Under the pieces are notes generated by a model. That model worked only from the letters and a program-made list of their open reading frames with translations. It did no database searches and had not been told where the DNA came from. Positions 1 to 5,430 of a DNA stretch of 6,482 nt are shown piece by piece. The DNA is taken from the NCBI GenBank assembly GCA_028865845.1, contig JAGWJK010000254.1, positions 1 through 6,482 on the forward strand. Direction: 5' to 3'. Origin of the DNA: Rhizobiaceae bacterium. GTDB taxonomy: Bacteria; Pseudomonadota; Alphaproteobacteria; Rhizobiales; Rhizobiaceae. The stretch's first letter is position 1. Every line of letters begins with the position of its first letter. A program made the translations under genes and the position numbers.

Positions 1-909
1 AAAGCGGCGCCGCAACCTTATCCAATCGGTGGTGGGGGCGACATAGGGCAATATCCCGTCCTGATCCGGCCCTCGGCTGATACCCCGCGCAACACCCTCG
101 ATCTCGGCGCGGTAGAGGCGCCAGGGGTGAGTGTCAAGCCATACCCATGCGGTCTTGGCCGGCTGCAGATGCCGCACATAGCTTTCCTGATAATTGGCGA
201 CGATGCGCCAGCCTGCTGCATCGACGATGCCGATCAGCGGTTTTCCGGTCGTTGCCGTGTCGCCGACACTGACGGTCAGATTGTTGACGGTGCCATCGAC
301 GGGCGCGCGGATATCGGTCTGTTCGAGCTGCCATTCCGCTAACGCCAGCGCCGCCTGCGCCTGTGCTACCACCGCCTCCTGCCGCGCCACGGATTGCGAC
401 GCCTTGTCGAGCGATACCTGTTCGCTCATCTGCGCACTTTCGGCCTCCGGCCGCTGCGTCGCGGCGGCCTGATCGGTCGTCAGCACCGCATGCCCGTCAT
501 TCGCCGCGCTCAATCGCGCCCGGGCATTTGCCAGATCATTGGCAAGCGCATTGCGGTCCGCCTCGGCTTCCTGCACCGCGGCCCTGCGCTGAGCGACGAT
601 AAGCTGGAACGGCACCTTGTCGATGACGGCCAGCAGATCTCCACGCTTGACCTGTTGATTGTTGGCGACATCGAGGCTGACCACGACGCCGGTCACCTGC
701 GGCGCCACGGCGACGAAATCGGAGCTGACATAGGCATCGTCCGTGTAGACGACGATCGATGTCAGGATCTCCCAGATAACCAGCAGGGCGAGCAGGCACC
801 CGACCCCGATGGCAAGCCGCCGCGCCCGCCGCCGGATGGTCGGCGAAGGCGGCGCCGGCGCTGCCGCCGGTTCCGGATCATCAGGCTGGATGTTCGGCGT
901 GTTGCTCAT
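1..909 (-). CDS. HlyD/EmrA-family membrane fusion protein of an efflux pump, C-terminus cut by window edge
   Basis: This is a periplasmic adaptor anchored in the inner membrane, which in this family links an inner-membrane exporter to the outer membrane. The frame is open from an ATG at 909 to base 1, giving 303 residues; the stop lies outside the window. Residues 1-31 are a Pro/Ala-rich and then Arg-rich cytoplasmic tail. Residues 32-54 form one membrane helix. DDAYV (57-61) is typical of EmrA/AaeA-like adaptors. The first lipoyl half lies around 66-98 (NNQQVKRGDLL at 83-93). An Ala/Gln/Glu-rich helical hairpin spans about 100-197. The second lipoyl half contains IRAPVDGTV (200-208), and beta-barrel residues follow (ANYQESYV, 238-245). 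The final visible DWIRLRRRF resembles AaeA/YibH-type adaptors that work with FUSC-type or small partner membrane proteins. An in-frame ATG at 936 would add nine residues, and neither start has a clear Shine-Dalgarno. The pump substrate cannot be told, and the partner gene is probably left of the window. Confidence 0.9.
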   Translation of the reverse strand, partial: MSNTPNIQPDDPEPAAAPAPPSPTIRRRARRLAIGVGCLLALLVIWEILTSIVVYTDDAYVSSDFVAVAPQVTGVVVSLDVANNQQVKRGDLLAVIDKVPFQLIVAQRRAAVQEAEADRNALANDLANARARLSAANDGHAVLTTDQAAATQRPEAESAQMSEQVSLDKASQSVARQEAVVAQAQAALALAEWQLEQTDIRAPVDGTVNNLTVSVGDTATTGKPLIGIVDAAGWRIVANYQESYVRHLQPAKTAWVWLDTHPWRLYRAEIEGVARGISRGPDQDGILPYVAPTTDWIRLRRRF

Positions 910-1023
910 GGCCGCAGCATGCACGCGAAACGGCATGCATGACAAGACGTTTGCACCCGACGATCCATGATGCCGACATCAGGACCATGCCGGGATCGGC
1001 TATTGCCGCGAAATCCATGCTGC
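910..1023. other. Intergenic gap between secreted hydrolase and efflux adaptor gene
   Basis: These 114 bp separate two minus-strand genes. Two GCATGC hexamers stand 16 bp apart (917-922 and 933-938), just upstream of the adaptor start, and could be a regulator half-site pair or chance. I find no strong stem with a T-run, so there is no convincing terminator for the hydrolase here, and no clear promoter hexamers for the adaptor gene. Confidence 0.5.
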
Positions 1024-2085
1024 CTATCGGGCCGATTTCAGCTCACGGTCAAAAGCCTCGATGGCCATGCCGAGCAACTGCTTATGAATATCGAAGCGGG
1101 ACCGCCCACCTCCGTCCGAGCAGATGGGGTCGCCGATCTGCTCGGACTCGGCGAGGTCGGCGGCACCGGCTTTGCATTCCCCAAACATGCTGAAGTGGCT
1201 CGCATCCCCGATCGTCAAATACCGACCTTTCGGGATAAGCTTTGCTATCCCGGAAGCCAGCGCGGTTTGGGGAATTTTTCCCGGTTGTCCAAGGTTGACG
1301 ATCTCGATGGGAATGGAAATCTCCGGAAACGTCCTGGCGTCGAACACGTCCACCGGGGCGGGATCGATCGCCATGGCAAACCGAATTCTTTTATCTTCAT
1401 TGTGCCGGCCAGCGAGCCTCATATCCATGGCATGAAGATCGACGCCGCTTTGCCTGACCCAGCCGCAGAGCGAGGGATTGAGGGCGTCGGTGTCACAATA
1501 ACTCGCCAGACGGCTTGGATCGAGACGAGCGCCTGCAAGGGCCAAGATGGTGTTGCCGCCTGCCGAAAGCCCGAGCGCCCCTACCCTGTCGGTTTCGAGA
1601 CTATCCCTGAAAACCGCGTCTTTTTCGATCTCGTCCAAGGTTGCGGTGAGATCGGCCGGCCGCAGCCAGAGCTTCATTGTTTGCGTGGCCGATCTGTTTG
1701 CGCCGCCGTTACCGGGGTGAGCGGGAGCCGCCACGATGAACCCCTGCTTCGCCAAGGGCGCAGCAATCCAACTGACAGCCTCTGGCGTTCCTCCCAAACC
1801 AGCACCGTGCGACAGCAGGATCAAAGGATATTTCCCGCGCGAGATCGGGGCTTCGAGTATGGCGTCCGTTCCCACGAAAAAAGGGCTCTCGCCTAATGTG
1901 ATCGGTTTGCCGCCAGCGTCCGCGGGATACCACACGGTGACGGCAAGATCGCTGCCTCGCTCTATGTCGGGGGCCGCGATCTGGCGCACGCCGACAAATT
2001 CGCTCGCAGCGGCAGCGTTGTGTGCAATCAGCAGCGGAGAGATGGCGCTGCAAACCATCGTAGCGATTTTCATCAGAAGTTTCAT
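1024..2085 (-). CDS. Exported alpha/beta hydrolase, predicted dienelactone hydrolase/PAF-acetylhydrolase-like
   Basis: A 353-residue putative serine esterase. The ATG at 2085 is chosen because it opens a clean Sec signal peptide: basic MKLLMK, a hydrophobic core to about residue 21, and an Ala-rich cleavage region near residues 24-27. A GGGAA ribosome site sits a few bases upstream. Longer in-frame starts, up to 2172, add an Arg-rich stretch that would bury the signal peptide. The fold motifs are HG at 93-94 (oxyanion region), the nucleophile elbow GLSAG at 172-176 with Ser174, and a C-terminal His in GDASHF (His297). These match the predicted dienelactone hydrolase group (COG4188-like). Four Cys outside the signal peptide (197, 207, 304, 322) fit disulfides in a periplasmic protein. 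The usual catalytic Asp is not obvious: where the family normally has Asp after a beta-strand, this protein reads VNLGQPGKIP (263-272). The substrate is unknown. The gene probably has its own leader, with several inverted repeats upstream. Confidence 0.88.
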   Translation of the reverse strand: MKLLMKIATMVCSAISPLLIAHNAAAASEFVGVRQIAAPDIERGSDLAVTVWYPADAGGKPITLGESPFFVGTDAILEAPISRGKYPLILLSHGAGLGGTPEAVSWIAAPLAKQGFIVAAPAHPGNGGANRSATQTMKLWLRPADLTATLDEIEKDAVFRDSLETDRVGALGLSAGGNTILALAGARLDPSRLASYCDTDALNPSLCGWVRQSGVDLHAMDMRLAGRHNEDKRIRFAMAIDPAPVDVFDARTFPEISIPIEIVNLGQPGKIPQTALASGIAKLIPKGRYLTIGDASHFSMFGECKAGAADLAESEQIGDPICSDGGGRSRFDIHKQLLGMAIEAFDRELKSAR

Positions 2086-2087
2086 CG

Positions 2088-2122
2088 AAGTTCCCAGTGG
2101 CCGTGAAGTCAGGCGGGAACTT
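2088..2122 (-). promoter_or_regulatory. Leader hairpin overlapping the hydrolase ribosome binding site
   Basis: A perfect 8-bp inverted repeat, AAGTTCCC (2088-2095) and GGGAACTT (2115-2122), has a 19-nt spacer. In the minus-strand mRNA the 3' arm is GGGAACTT, which contains the GGGAA ribosome site and ends two bases before the ATG at 2085. If formed, the stem would hide the site. The pairing is directly visible; a regulatory role is inference. Confidence 0.4.
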
Positions 2123-2149
2123 GTCCGAAGAGGAAGGGTCGCACGCTCC

Positions 2150-2183
2150 AAAACGCGATCTCGAACGTCCAAGATCGCGTTTT
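2150..2183. terminator. Perfect 12-bp inverted repeat, possible terminator after the MFS gene
   Basis: The arms AAAACGCGATCT (2150-2161) and AGATCGCGTTTT (2172-2183) pair perfectly around a 10-nt loop. It lies 73 bp beyond the stop of the minus-strand MFS gene and 65 bp before the hydrolase start. The terminal T-run belongs to the stem and does not continue, so it is a mediocre intrinsic terminator in either direction. It could equally be a dispersed palindromic repeat or an operator. Confidence 0.45.
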
Positions 2184-2194
2184 AGGGCGTTGGC

Positions 2195-2210
2195 GCAATG
2201 ATGTCATTGC
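2195..2210. repeat. Short inverted repeat GCAATGA/TCATTGC
   Basis: Two perfect 7-bp arms (2195-2201 and 2204-2210) are separated by TG, with the symmetry of a homodimer operator half-site pair. It sits 12 bp to the right of the 12-bp inverted repeat, in the gap between the MFS and hydrolase genes. No known operator was recognised. Confidence 0.3.
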
Positions 2211-2255
2211 CTCATGCCGTTGGGTTCTGTGGCGCAAGGCCGCCGGCTGTGTCGG

Positions 2256-3506
2256 TTAAGCCGGCTGCGCCTCATGAACCGGCGCTTCGAAATTGTCGAT
2301 CTTGCGCAGCTGCGGGAAGCCAGCCGCCCAGATGATGGCGACCGCGAGCGTGCCGATGCCGCCGATAACGACAGCCGGGATCGCACCGAACGTATGTGCC
2401 ATGGTGCCGGCGCGGAACTCACCAAGCTCGTTCGAGGCACCGACGAAGACCATATTGACGGCATTGACGCGGCCGCGAACGTGATCCGGCGTCCAAAGCA
2501 CGATCAGCGTCTCGCGCACATAGACCGAGATCATGTCGGAGGCGCCCATGATGGAAAGCGCGACGATCGACAGCCATGCGGTGTGCGAAACGCCGAAAGC
2601 CAGTGTCCCCAGGCCAAAGCAACCGACGCCGATGAACATGCAGACCCCGACCTTGTGGCGCAGGGGAAAGGTCGCAAGGAACATCGCCATTCCGATCGCT
2701 CCGAAGCTCGGAGCTGCGCGCAGGAGCCCGAGGCCCCACGGACCGAGAACCAGGATGTCGCGGGCGAAAATCGGCATCAACGCCACGGCTCCGCCCAGCA
2801 GCACCGCAAAGAGATCAAGCGAAATCGCGCCGAGCACCACCTTTTCCGACCAGATGAACCGGAAGCCAGCAAGAATCTCGCCCCAGCTTTTCGACTGCTG
2901 CGTCCTCGCCTGCTGCGGCTTCGGGATCATGTAGGTGAGAAGCGCCCCGGCGGCGAAAAACAGCACCGCAACGCTGTAGGACGCATTCGGGCTCAAGCCG
3001 TAAAGCAGGCCGCCGGCCACGGGACCGAGGATCGCGGCCGCATCCCAGGACATGGAATTCCACGTCACCGCGTTCGACAGATCTTCCGGAGGAATGAGGT
3101 TCGGAGCCAGCGATTGCGTTGCCGGCGTCTGGAAAGCGCGCGAAACCCCGAAGACGGCAAGCGTTACGAACACCCAGCCGGGCTGGAAGGTGCCGGTCAC
3201 GGTCATGAACAGCAGCGTTGCCGCGCAAACCATGCCGACTGCCGCGCACACGGCGGCGATCATCCGCCTGTTGTAGCGGTCGGCAACCGTGCCGGTCACC
3301 AGGATGAGCAGCAGCGACGGCAGAAACTGCACGAGGCCGATGGCGCCGAGATAAAGGGCGTTGCCGGTATGGTCGTACATCTGCCAGCCGACGGACACGC
3401 TGACGACCTGCGTCGCAAAGCCGACCAGAAATCTCGCAAAGAAAAAATAGGTGTAGGCGACATGCCGGAACGCGGCAAATCGATCTCCGTTGGCAGCCAA
3501 CGACAT
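2256..3506 (-). CDS. MFS transporter, MFS_3 (EntS-like) group
   Basis: A 416-residue inner-membrane permease, a normal length for a 12-helix major facilitator. The signature loop between helices 2 and 3 is GTVADRYNRR (72-81). A motif-C-like GPVAGGLLYG lies at 161-170, and the second-half sequence TPDHVRGRVNAVN (339-351) is characteristic of the MFS_3 group that includes the enterobactin exporter EntS. A soluble linker at about 194-215 (KPQQARTQQSKSW) divides the two six-helix halves. Export of a small molecule is therefore likely, but the substrate cannot be read from sequence. The ATG at 3506 was chosen because the first transmembrane segment follows within 15 residues; the ribosome site is weak (GGAAAG, 12 bp upstream). 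It is divergent from yggT and shares a control region with it. The next minus-strand gene, the secreted hydrolase, begins 170 bp further on. Confidence 0.93.
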   Translation of the reverse strand: MSLAANGDRFAAFRHVAYTYFFFARFLVGFATQVVSVSVGWQMYDHTGNALYLGAIGLVQFLPSLLLILVTGTVADRYNRRMIAAVCAAVGMVCAATLLFMTVTGTFQPGWVFVTLAVFGVSRAFQTPATQSLAPNLIPPEDLSNAVTWNSMSWDAAAILGPVAGGLLYGLSPNASYSVAVLFFAAGALLTYMIPKPQQARTQQSKSWGEILAGFRFIWSEKVVLGAISLDLFAVLLGGAVALMPIFARDILVLGPWGLGLLRAAPSFGAIGMAMFLATFPLRHKVGVCMFIGVGCFGLGTLAFGVSHTAWLSIVALSIMGASDMISVYVRETLIVLWTPDHVRGRVNAVNMVFVGASNELGEFRAGTMAHTFGAIPAVVIGGIGTLAVAIIWAAGFPQLRKIDNFEAPVHEAQPA

Positions 3507-3543
3507 GGGTTGAGACTTTCCGGCTCAGGCAGCTGCGCGAAGG

Positions 3544-3586
3544 GCGCTCGCCGGGCCATTAAACATGTTTCATCGTGCGTGAGCGC
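3544..3586. promoter_or_regulatory. Nested palindromes in the divergent MFS/yggT control region
   Basis: A perfect 10-bp palindrome, AAACATGTTT (3561-3570), sits almost exactly at the centre of an outer inverted repeat, GCGCTC (3544-3549) and GAGCGC (3581-3586). The spacers are 11 and 10 bp. The element is 38-80 bp upstream of the MFS start, a plausible operator position. No specific regulator is recognised. Confidence 0.35.
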
Positions 3587-3592
3587 ATGGGA

Positions 3593-3621
3593 CTTGCCCG
3601 TTAAGTCGCCAATGTCTACAT
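3593..3621 (+). promoter_or_regulatory. Putative yggT promoter, alphaproteobacterial consensus
   Basis: CTTGCC (3593-3598), a 17-bp spacer and CTACAT (3616-3621) match the rhizobial housekeeping pattern CTTGAC-N17-CTATAT at ten of twelve positions. Transcription would begin near 3628, giving a leader of about 22 nt before the ATG at 3650. This also argues against starting yggT at the ATG at 3620, which lies in the -10 element. Confidence 0.5.
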
Positions 3622-3639
3622 GTCTGTCAACCGCGAAAT

Positions 3640-3643
3640 GGAG
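3640..3643 (+). promoter_or_regulatory. Ribosome binding site that fixes the yggT start
   Basis: GGAG six bases before the ATG at 3650. No comparable site precedes the in-frame ATG at 3620, so the shorter 96-residue product is preferred. Confidence 0.65.
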
Positions 3644-3649
3644 ACGGAC

Positions 3650-3940
3650 ATGCTCGCCTTATTTCAAACCATTGATCTGGCTTTGAATCTTTATATGTAC
3701 ATACTGATCGCAAGCGCCATCTTTTCCTGGCTCTATGCGTTCAACGTCATAAATTCGAGCAATCAGTTCGTCAATTCCGTCGGAACATTCCTCTATAACG
3801 TCACCGAGCCGGTGCTGCGTCCCATCCGGCGCGTGCTTCCCGATCTCGGTGGCATCGACATTTCGCCGATCATTGTCCTGCTCTTGATCTTCTTCATTCG
3901 CTCGCTGATGTGGAACACGCTTTATCCGCTGTTCCGGTGA
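3650..3940 (+). CDS. yggT: YggT-family integral membrane protein
   Basis: A 96-residue inner-membrane protein beginning [10 protein letters not shown]. Two hydrophobic segments at about residues 8-30 and 70-90 flank a soluble stretch containing the family's [10 protein letters not shown] (53-62) and GGID (67-70) signatures. YggT proteins are conserved and widespread. Proposed roles (osmotic tolerance, cell-division or photosystem-related factor biogenesis in other lineages) are not firmly established, so no molecular function is claimed. The start at 3650 is supported by a GGAG site and by the promoter position. Its TGA stop overlaps the GTG start of the next gene (GTGA), so the two are almost certainly co-transcribed and translationally coupled. 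The same yggT-yggU order is known in E. coli. Confidence 0.92.
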   Translation: MLALFQTIDLALNLYMYILIASAIFSWLYAFNVINSSNQFVNSVGTFLYNVTEPVLRPIRRVLPDLGGIDISPIIVLLLIFFIRSLMWNTLYPLFR

Positions 3941-4251
3941 ACGAAGCCTGGCAGGCTTTTCCGGACCATGTCCGGCTTTCAATCCGGCTCACGCCCAATG
4001 CTGGGCGTGACGCGATCGACGGCTTCGAAACCGGCGCCGACGGCGAGACCTATCTCAAGGCGCGTGTCACCGCGGTGCCTGAAAAGGGCAAGGCCAACAA
4101 GGCTCTCATCGCCCTCCTCGCCAAGACCCTCCGTATCCCCAAATCCTCGTTTAGTTTCATTTCCGGCGATACCGCGCGTAAAAAAATCCTCCGGATCGAC
4201 GGCGATCCGGAGGATTTGACAGGCAAGCTGAACGCTATGCCGAAAGCCTGA
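3937..4251 (+). CDS. yggU: DUF167/YggU-family protein
   Basis: A 104-residue small cytosolic protein of the UPF0235/DUF167 family, a normal length for it. Family hallmarks are [12 protein letters not shown] (18-29), the block [18 protein letters not shown] (41-58) and [12 protein letters not shown] (76-87). The biochemical function of this family is unknown. The GTG at 3937 was chosen because it overlaps the yggT stop as GTGA and gives the usual N-terminus. An in-frame ATG at 3910 would lie inside yggT without a ribosome site. Codons for residues 83-93 also form a 15-bp perfect hairpin that on the opposite strand is a terminator for ppa. The stop abuts the ppa stop with no base between, so yggT-yggU transcripts have no visible terminator of their own and probably run antisense into ppa. 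Confidence 0.9.
   Translation: MNEAWQAFPDHVRLSIRLTPNAGRDAIDGFETGADGETYLKARVTAVPEKGKANKALIALLAKTLRIPKSSFSFISGDTARKKILRIDGDPEDLTGKLNAMPKA
4180..4217 (-). terminator. Intrinsic terminator of ppa embedded in the DUF167 coding sequence
   Basis: Arms AAATCCTCCGGATCG (4184-4198) and CGATCCGGAGGATTT (4203-4217) pair perfectly over 15 bp with a 4-nt loop. Read on the minus strand, the stem runs into seven T (complement of 4180-4186). It begins 34 bases after the ppa stop. On the plus strand only TTT follows, so it should act mainly on ppa transcripts. Confidence 0.85.
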
Positions 4252-4788
4252 TCAGGCCTTCGCCTTCTTGGCGCGTTCGATAGCTTCGACGATGAGTTCG
4301 CCGGCTTCCTTGGAACCGCCCCAACCAAAGATCTTCACCCACTTGCCGGGCTCCAGATCCTTGTAGTGTTCGAAGAAGTGCTCGATCTGCTTCAGCGTGA
4401 TATCGGGAAGGTCGGTGTGTTCCTTGACCTTGTCGTAGCGCAGCGTCAGCTTCGGCGACGGGACGGCAATGATCTTCTCGTCCTTGCCGGAATTGTCTTC
4501 CATCTTCAGAACGCCGATCGGGCGAACGTTGATGACGCAGCCCGGAACCAGCGGGCGAGTGCTTGCGATGAGGACGTCGATCGGATCGCCGTCTTCGGAG
4601 AGCGTGTGCGGTACGAAACCGTAATTGCCCGGATAGGTCATCGGCGTATAGAGGAAACGGTCGACAACCAGCGTGCCGGCCTCCTTGTCCATCTCATACT
4701 TGATCGGATGACCGCCGACCGGAACTTCAACGATGACGTTGACGTCTTCGGGCGGGTTCTTGCCAATGGAAATTGCGTCGATGCGCAT
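4252..4788 (-). CDS. ppa: Family I inorganic pyrophosphatase
   Basis: This cytosolic enzyme hydrolyses pyrophosphate to two phosphates using Mg2+, pulling DNA, RNA and aminoacyl-tRNA synthesis forward. It has 178 residues, against about 176 in E. coli. The catalytic set is intact with a +1 offset from E. coli numbering: Glu21, Lys30, Glu32, Arg44, Tyr52, Tyr56, the metal-binding DGDPIDVL (66-73, with Asp66, Asp68 and Asp71), Asp98, Asp103, Lys105, Tyr142 and Lys143. The ATG at 4788 is preceded by a strong AGGGGA ribosome site (4794-4799) at 5-nt spacing. The gene is convergent with yggU and its stop codon abuts the yggU stop. Its terminator lies inside yggU. It follows the GNAT gene by 135 bp on the same strand, so an independent promoter is likely. 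Confidence 0.97.
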   Translation of the reverse strand: MRIDAISIGKNPPEDVNVIVEVPVGGHPIKYEMDKEAGTLVVDRFLYTPMTYPGNYGFVPHTLSEDGDPIDVLIASTRPLVPGCVINVRPIGVLKMEDNSGKDEKIIAVPSPKLTLRYDKVKEHTDLPDITLKQIEHFFEHYKDLEPGKWVKIFGWGGSKEAGELIVEAIERAKKAKA

Positions 4789-4821
4789 GCGTGTCCCCTA
4801 ATAAGGATGGTTGCTGCCAGC

Positions 4822-4850
4822 CAATTAATCGGAATCATGGCGCAACGCAA
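4822..4850 (-). promoter_or_regulatory. Possible ppa promoter
   Basis: On the minus strand TTGCGT (4845-4850) and TAATTG (4822-4827) are 17 bp apart, placing a start about 27 bp before the ppa ATG. The -10 element is poor, and an alternative -35 (CTTGTT) overlaps, so this is tentative. A 6-bp hairpin at 4890-4905 without a T-run lies between it and the GNAT gene. Confidence 0.25.
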
Positions 4851-4923
4851 CAAGGCATTGGAGCAGTGCGGGATTAATCGATGCCCAATGCGGTCACAGG
4901 ACCGCCGCCGCCGAGGGCAGGCA

Positions 4924-5430
4924 TCAGGGCCAGATGAAGCCGATCTTCTTCAACTGCTTGCGGTCGAAGGTCTCGATGCCTTCGCAGAAATCTGCTCCGC
5001 CCTGGCCACGATAGAAGCGGTCGCCGTTTTCGTTTTCTTCCAGGCACCAGACCACAAGCCCCTTGCAGCCGAGGGACTTCAGCAGCCGGCGCGCTTCGCC
5101 GAAAAGCATGCGGCCAAGGCCGATGCCCTGGTATTCCGGGCGCAGATAGAGCTCGTAAATCTCGCCTTCCTGCGGCAGCGCGCGGGCGCGATTGAGGCCA
5201 AGCGTCGCATAACCGGCGATTTCGCCGGCGACATCAAGGACCAGAAGCGTCGCCGGGCCGCTGGTCGCCCTGCGCCACCAGGCTTCGCCGCGACGCTGGA
5301 TCATCTGCGTGAGGGCGCGATGCGGGATGATACCGGTGTAGGCGTGCTGCCACGACAGGCGGTGCACCTCGGAAATGGCCCGGGCGTCGTGCGGTTCAGC
5401 CCGCCGAACATCGATCGACAACGTCTTCAT
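4924..5430 (-). CDS. GNAT-family N-acetyltransferase
   Basis: A 168-residue single-domain enzyme expected to transfer acetyl from acetyl-CoA to an amine; the substrate is unknown. The N-terminal part (residues 5-30, with SEVHRLSWQHAYTG around 20-33) forms the family's opening strand and helices. The acetyl-CoA pyrophosphate loop is QGIGLG (101-106) after LYLRPEY (94-100). The motif-B region NGDRFYRGQGG (135-145) matches the usual N-x-x-x-x-FY-x-x-x-GG/GF pattern. The ATG at 5430 was chosen because the family fold starts at once after it (MKTLSIDVRRAEP). In-frame starts further upstream, up to 5574, add an unrelated Cys- and Lys-rich leader that overlaps promoter-like AT-rich sequence. The ribosome site is weak. 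It is on the same strand as typA and ppa but is separated from typA by a terminator. Confidence 0.9.
   Translation of the reverse strand: MKTLSIDVRRAEPHDARAISEVHRLSWQHAYTGIIPHRALTQMIQRRGEAWWRRATSGPATLLVLDVAGEIAGYATLGLNRARALPQEGEIYELYLRPEYQGIGLGRMLFGEARRLLKSLGCKGLVVWCLEENENGDRFYRGQGGADFCEGIETFDRKQLKKIGFIWP

Noticed and set aside
394..942. 182-codon plus-strand open frame opposite the efflux adaptor
   Set aside because: The minus strand carries lipoyl and coiled-coil motifs of a membrane fusion protein in one continuous frame. The plus frame is Arg/Asp-rich with no motif.
968..981. 5-bp TGATG/CATCA stem after the hydrolase
   Set aside because: Too short and without a T-run to be called a terminator.
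967..1896. 309-codon plus-strand open frame opposite the hydrolase
   Set aside because: It is the shadow of a gene with a signal peptide, nucleophile elbow and catalytic His; its own composition shows no domain.
2086..2172. Longer N-terminus for the hydrolase starting at 2172
   Set aside because: The 29 extra residues are Arg-rich and would sit before an otherwise ideal signal peptide. They also overlap the 12-bp inverted repeat.
2214..3686. 490-codon plus-strand open frame opposite the MFS gene
   Set aside because: It is the antisense shadow of a clear 12-helix transporter. Its translation is rich in Arg, His, Gly and Asp with no recognisable domain, as expected in GC-rich coding DNA.
4855..4891. 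GCATTGG/CCAATGC inverted repeat in the GNAT-ppa gap
   Set aside because: Seven bases of pairing across a 23-nt loop are close to chance and fit no recognisable element.
4890..4905. 6-bp GCGGTC/GACCGC hairpin after the GNAT gene as a terminator
   Set aside because: The stem is short and is not followed by a T-run on either strand, so it is too weak to call.
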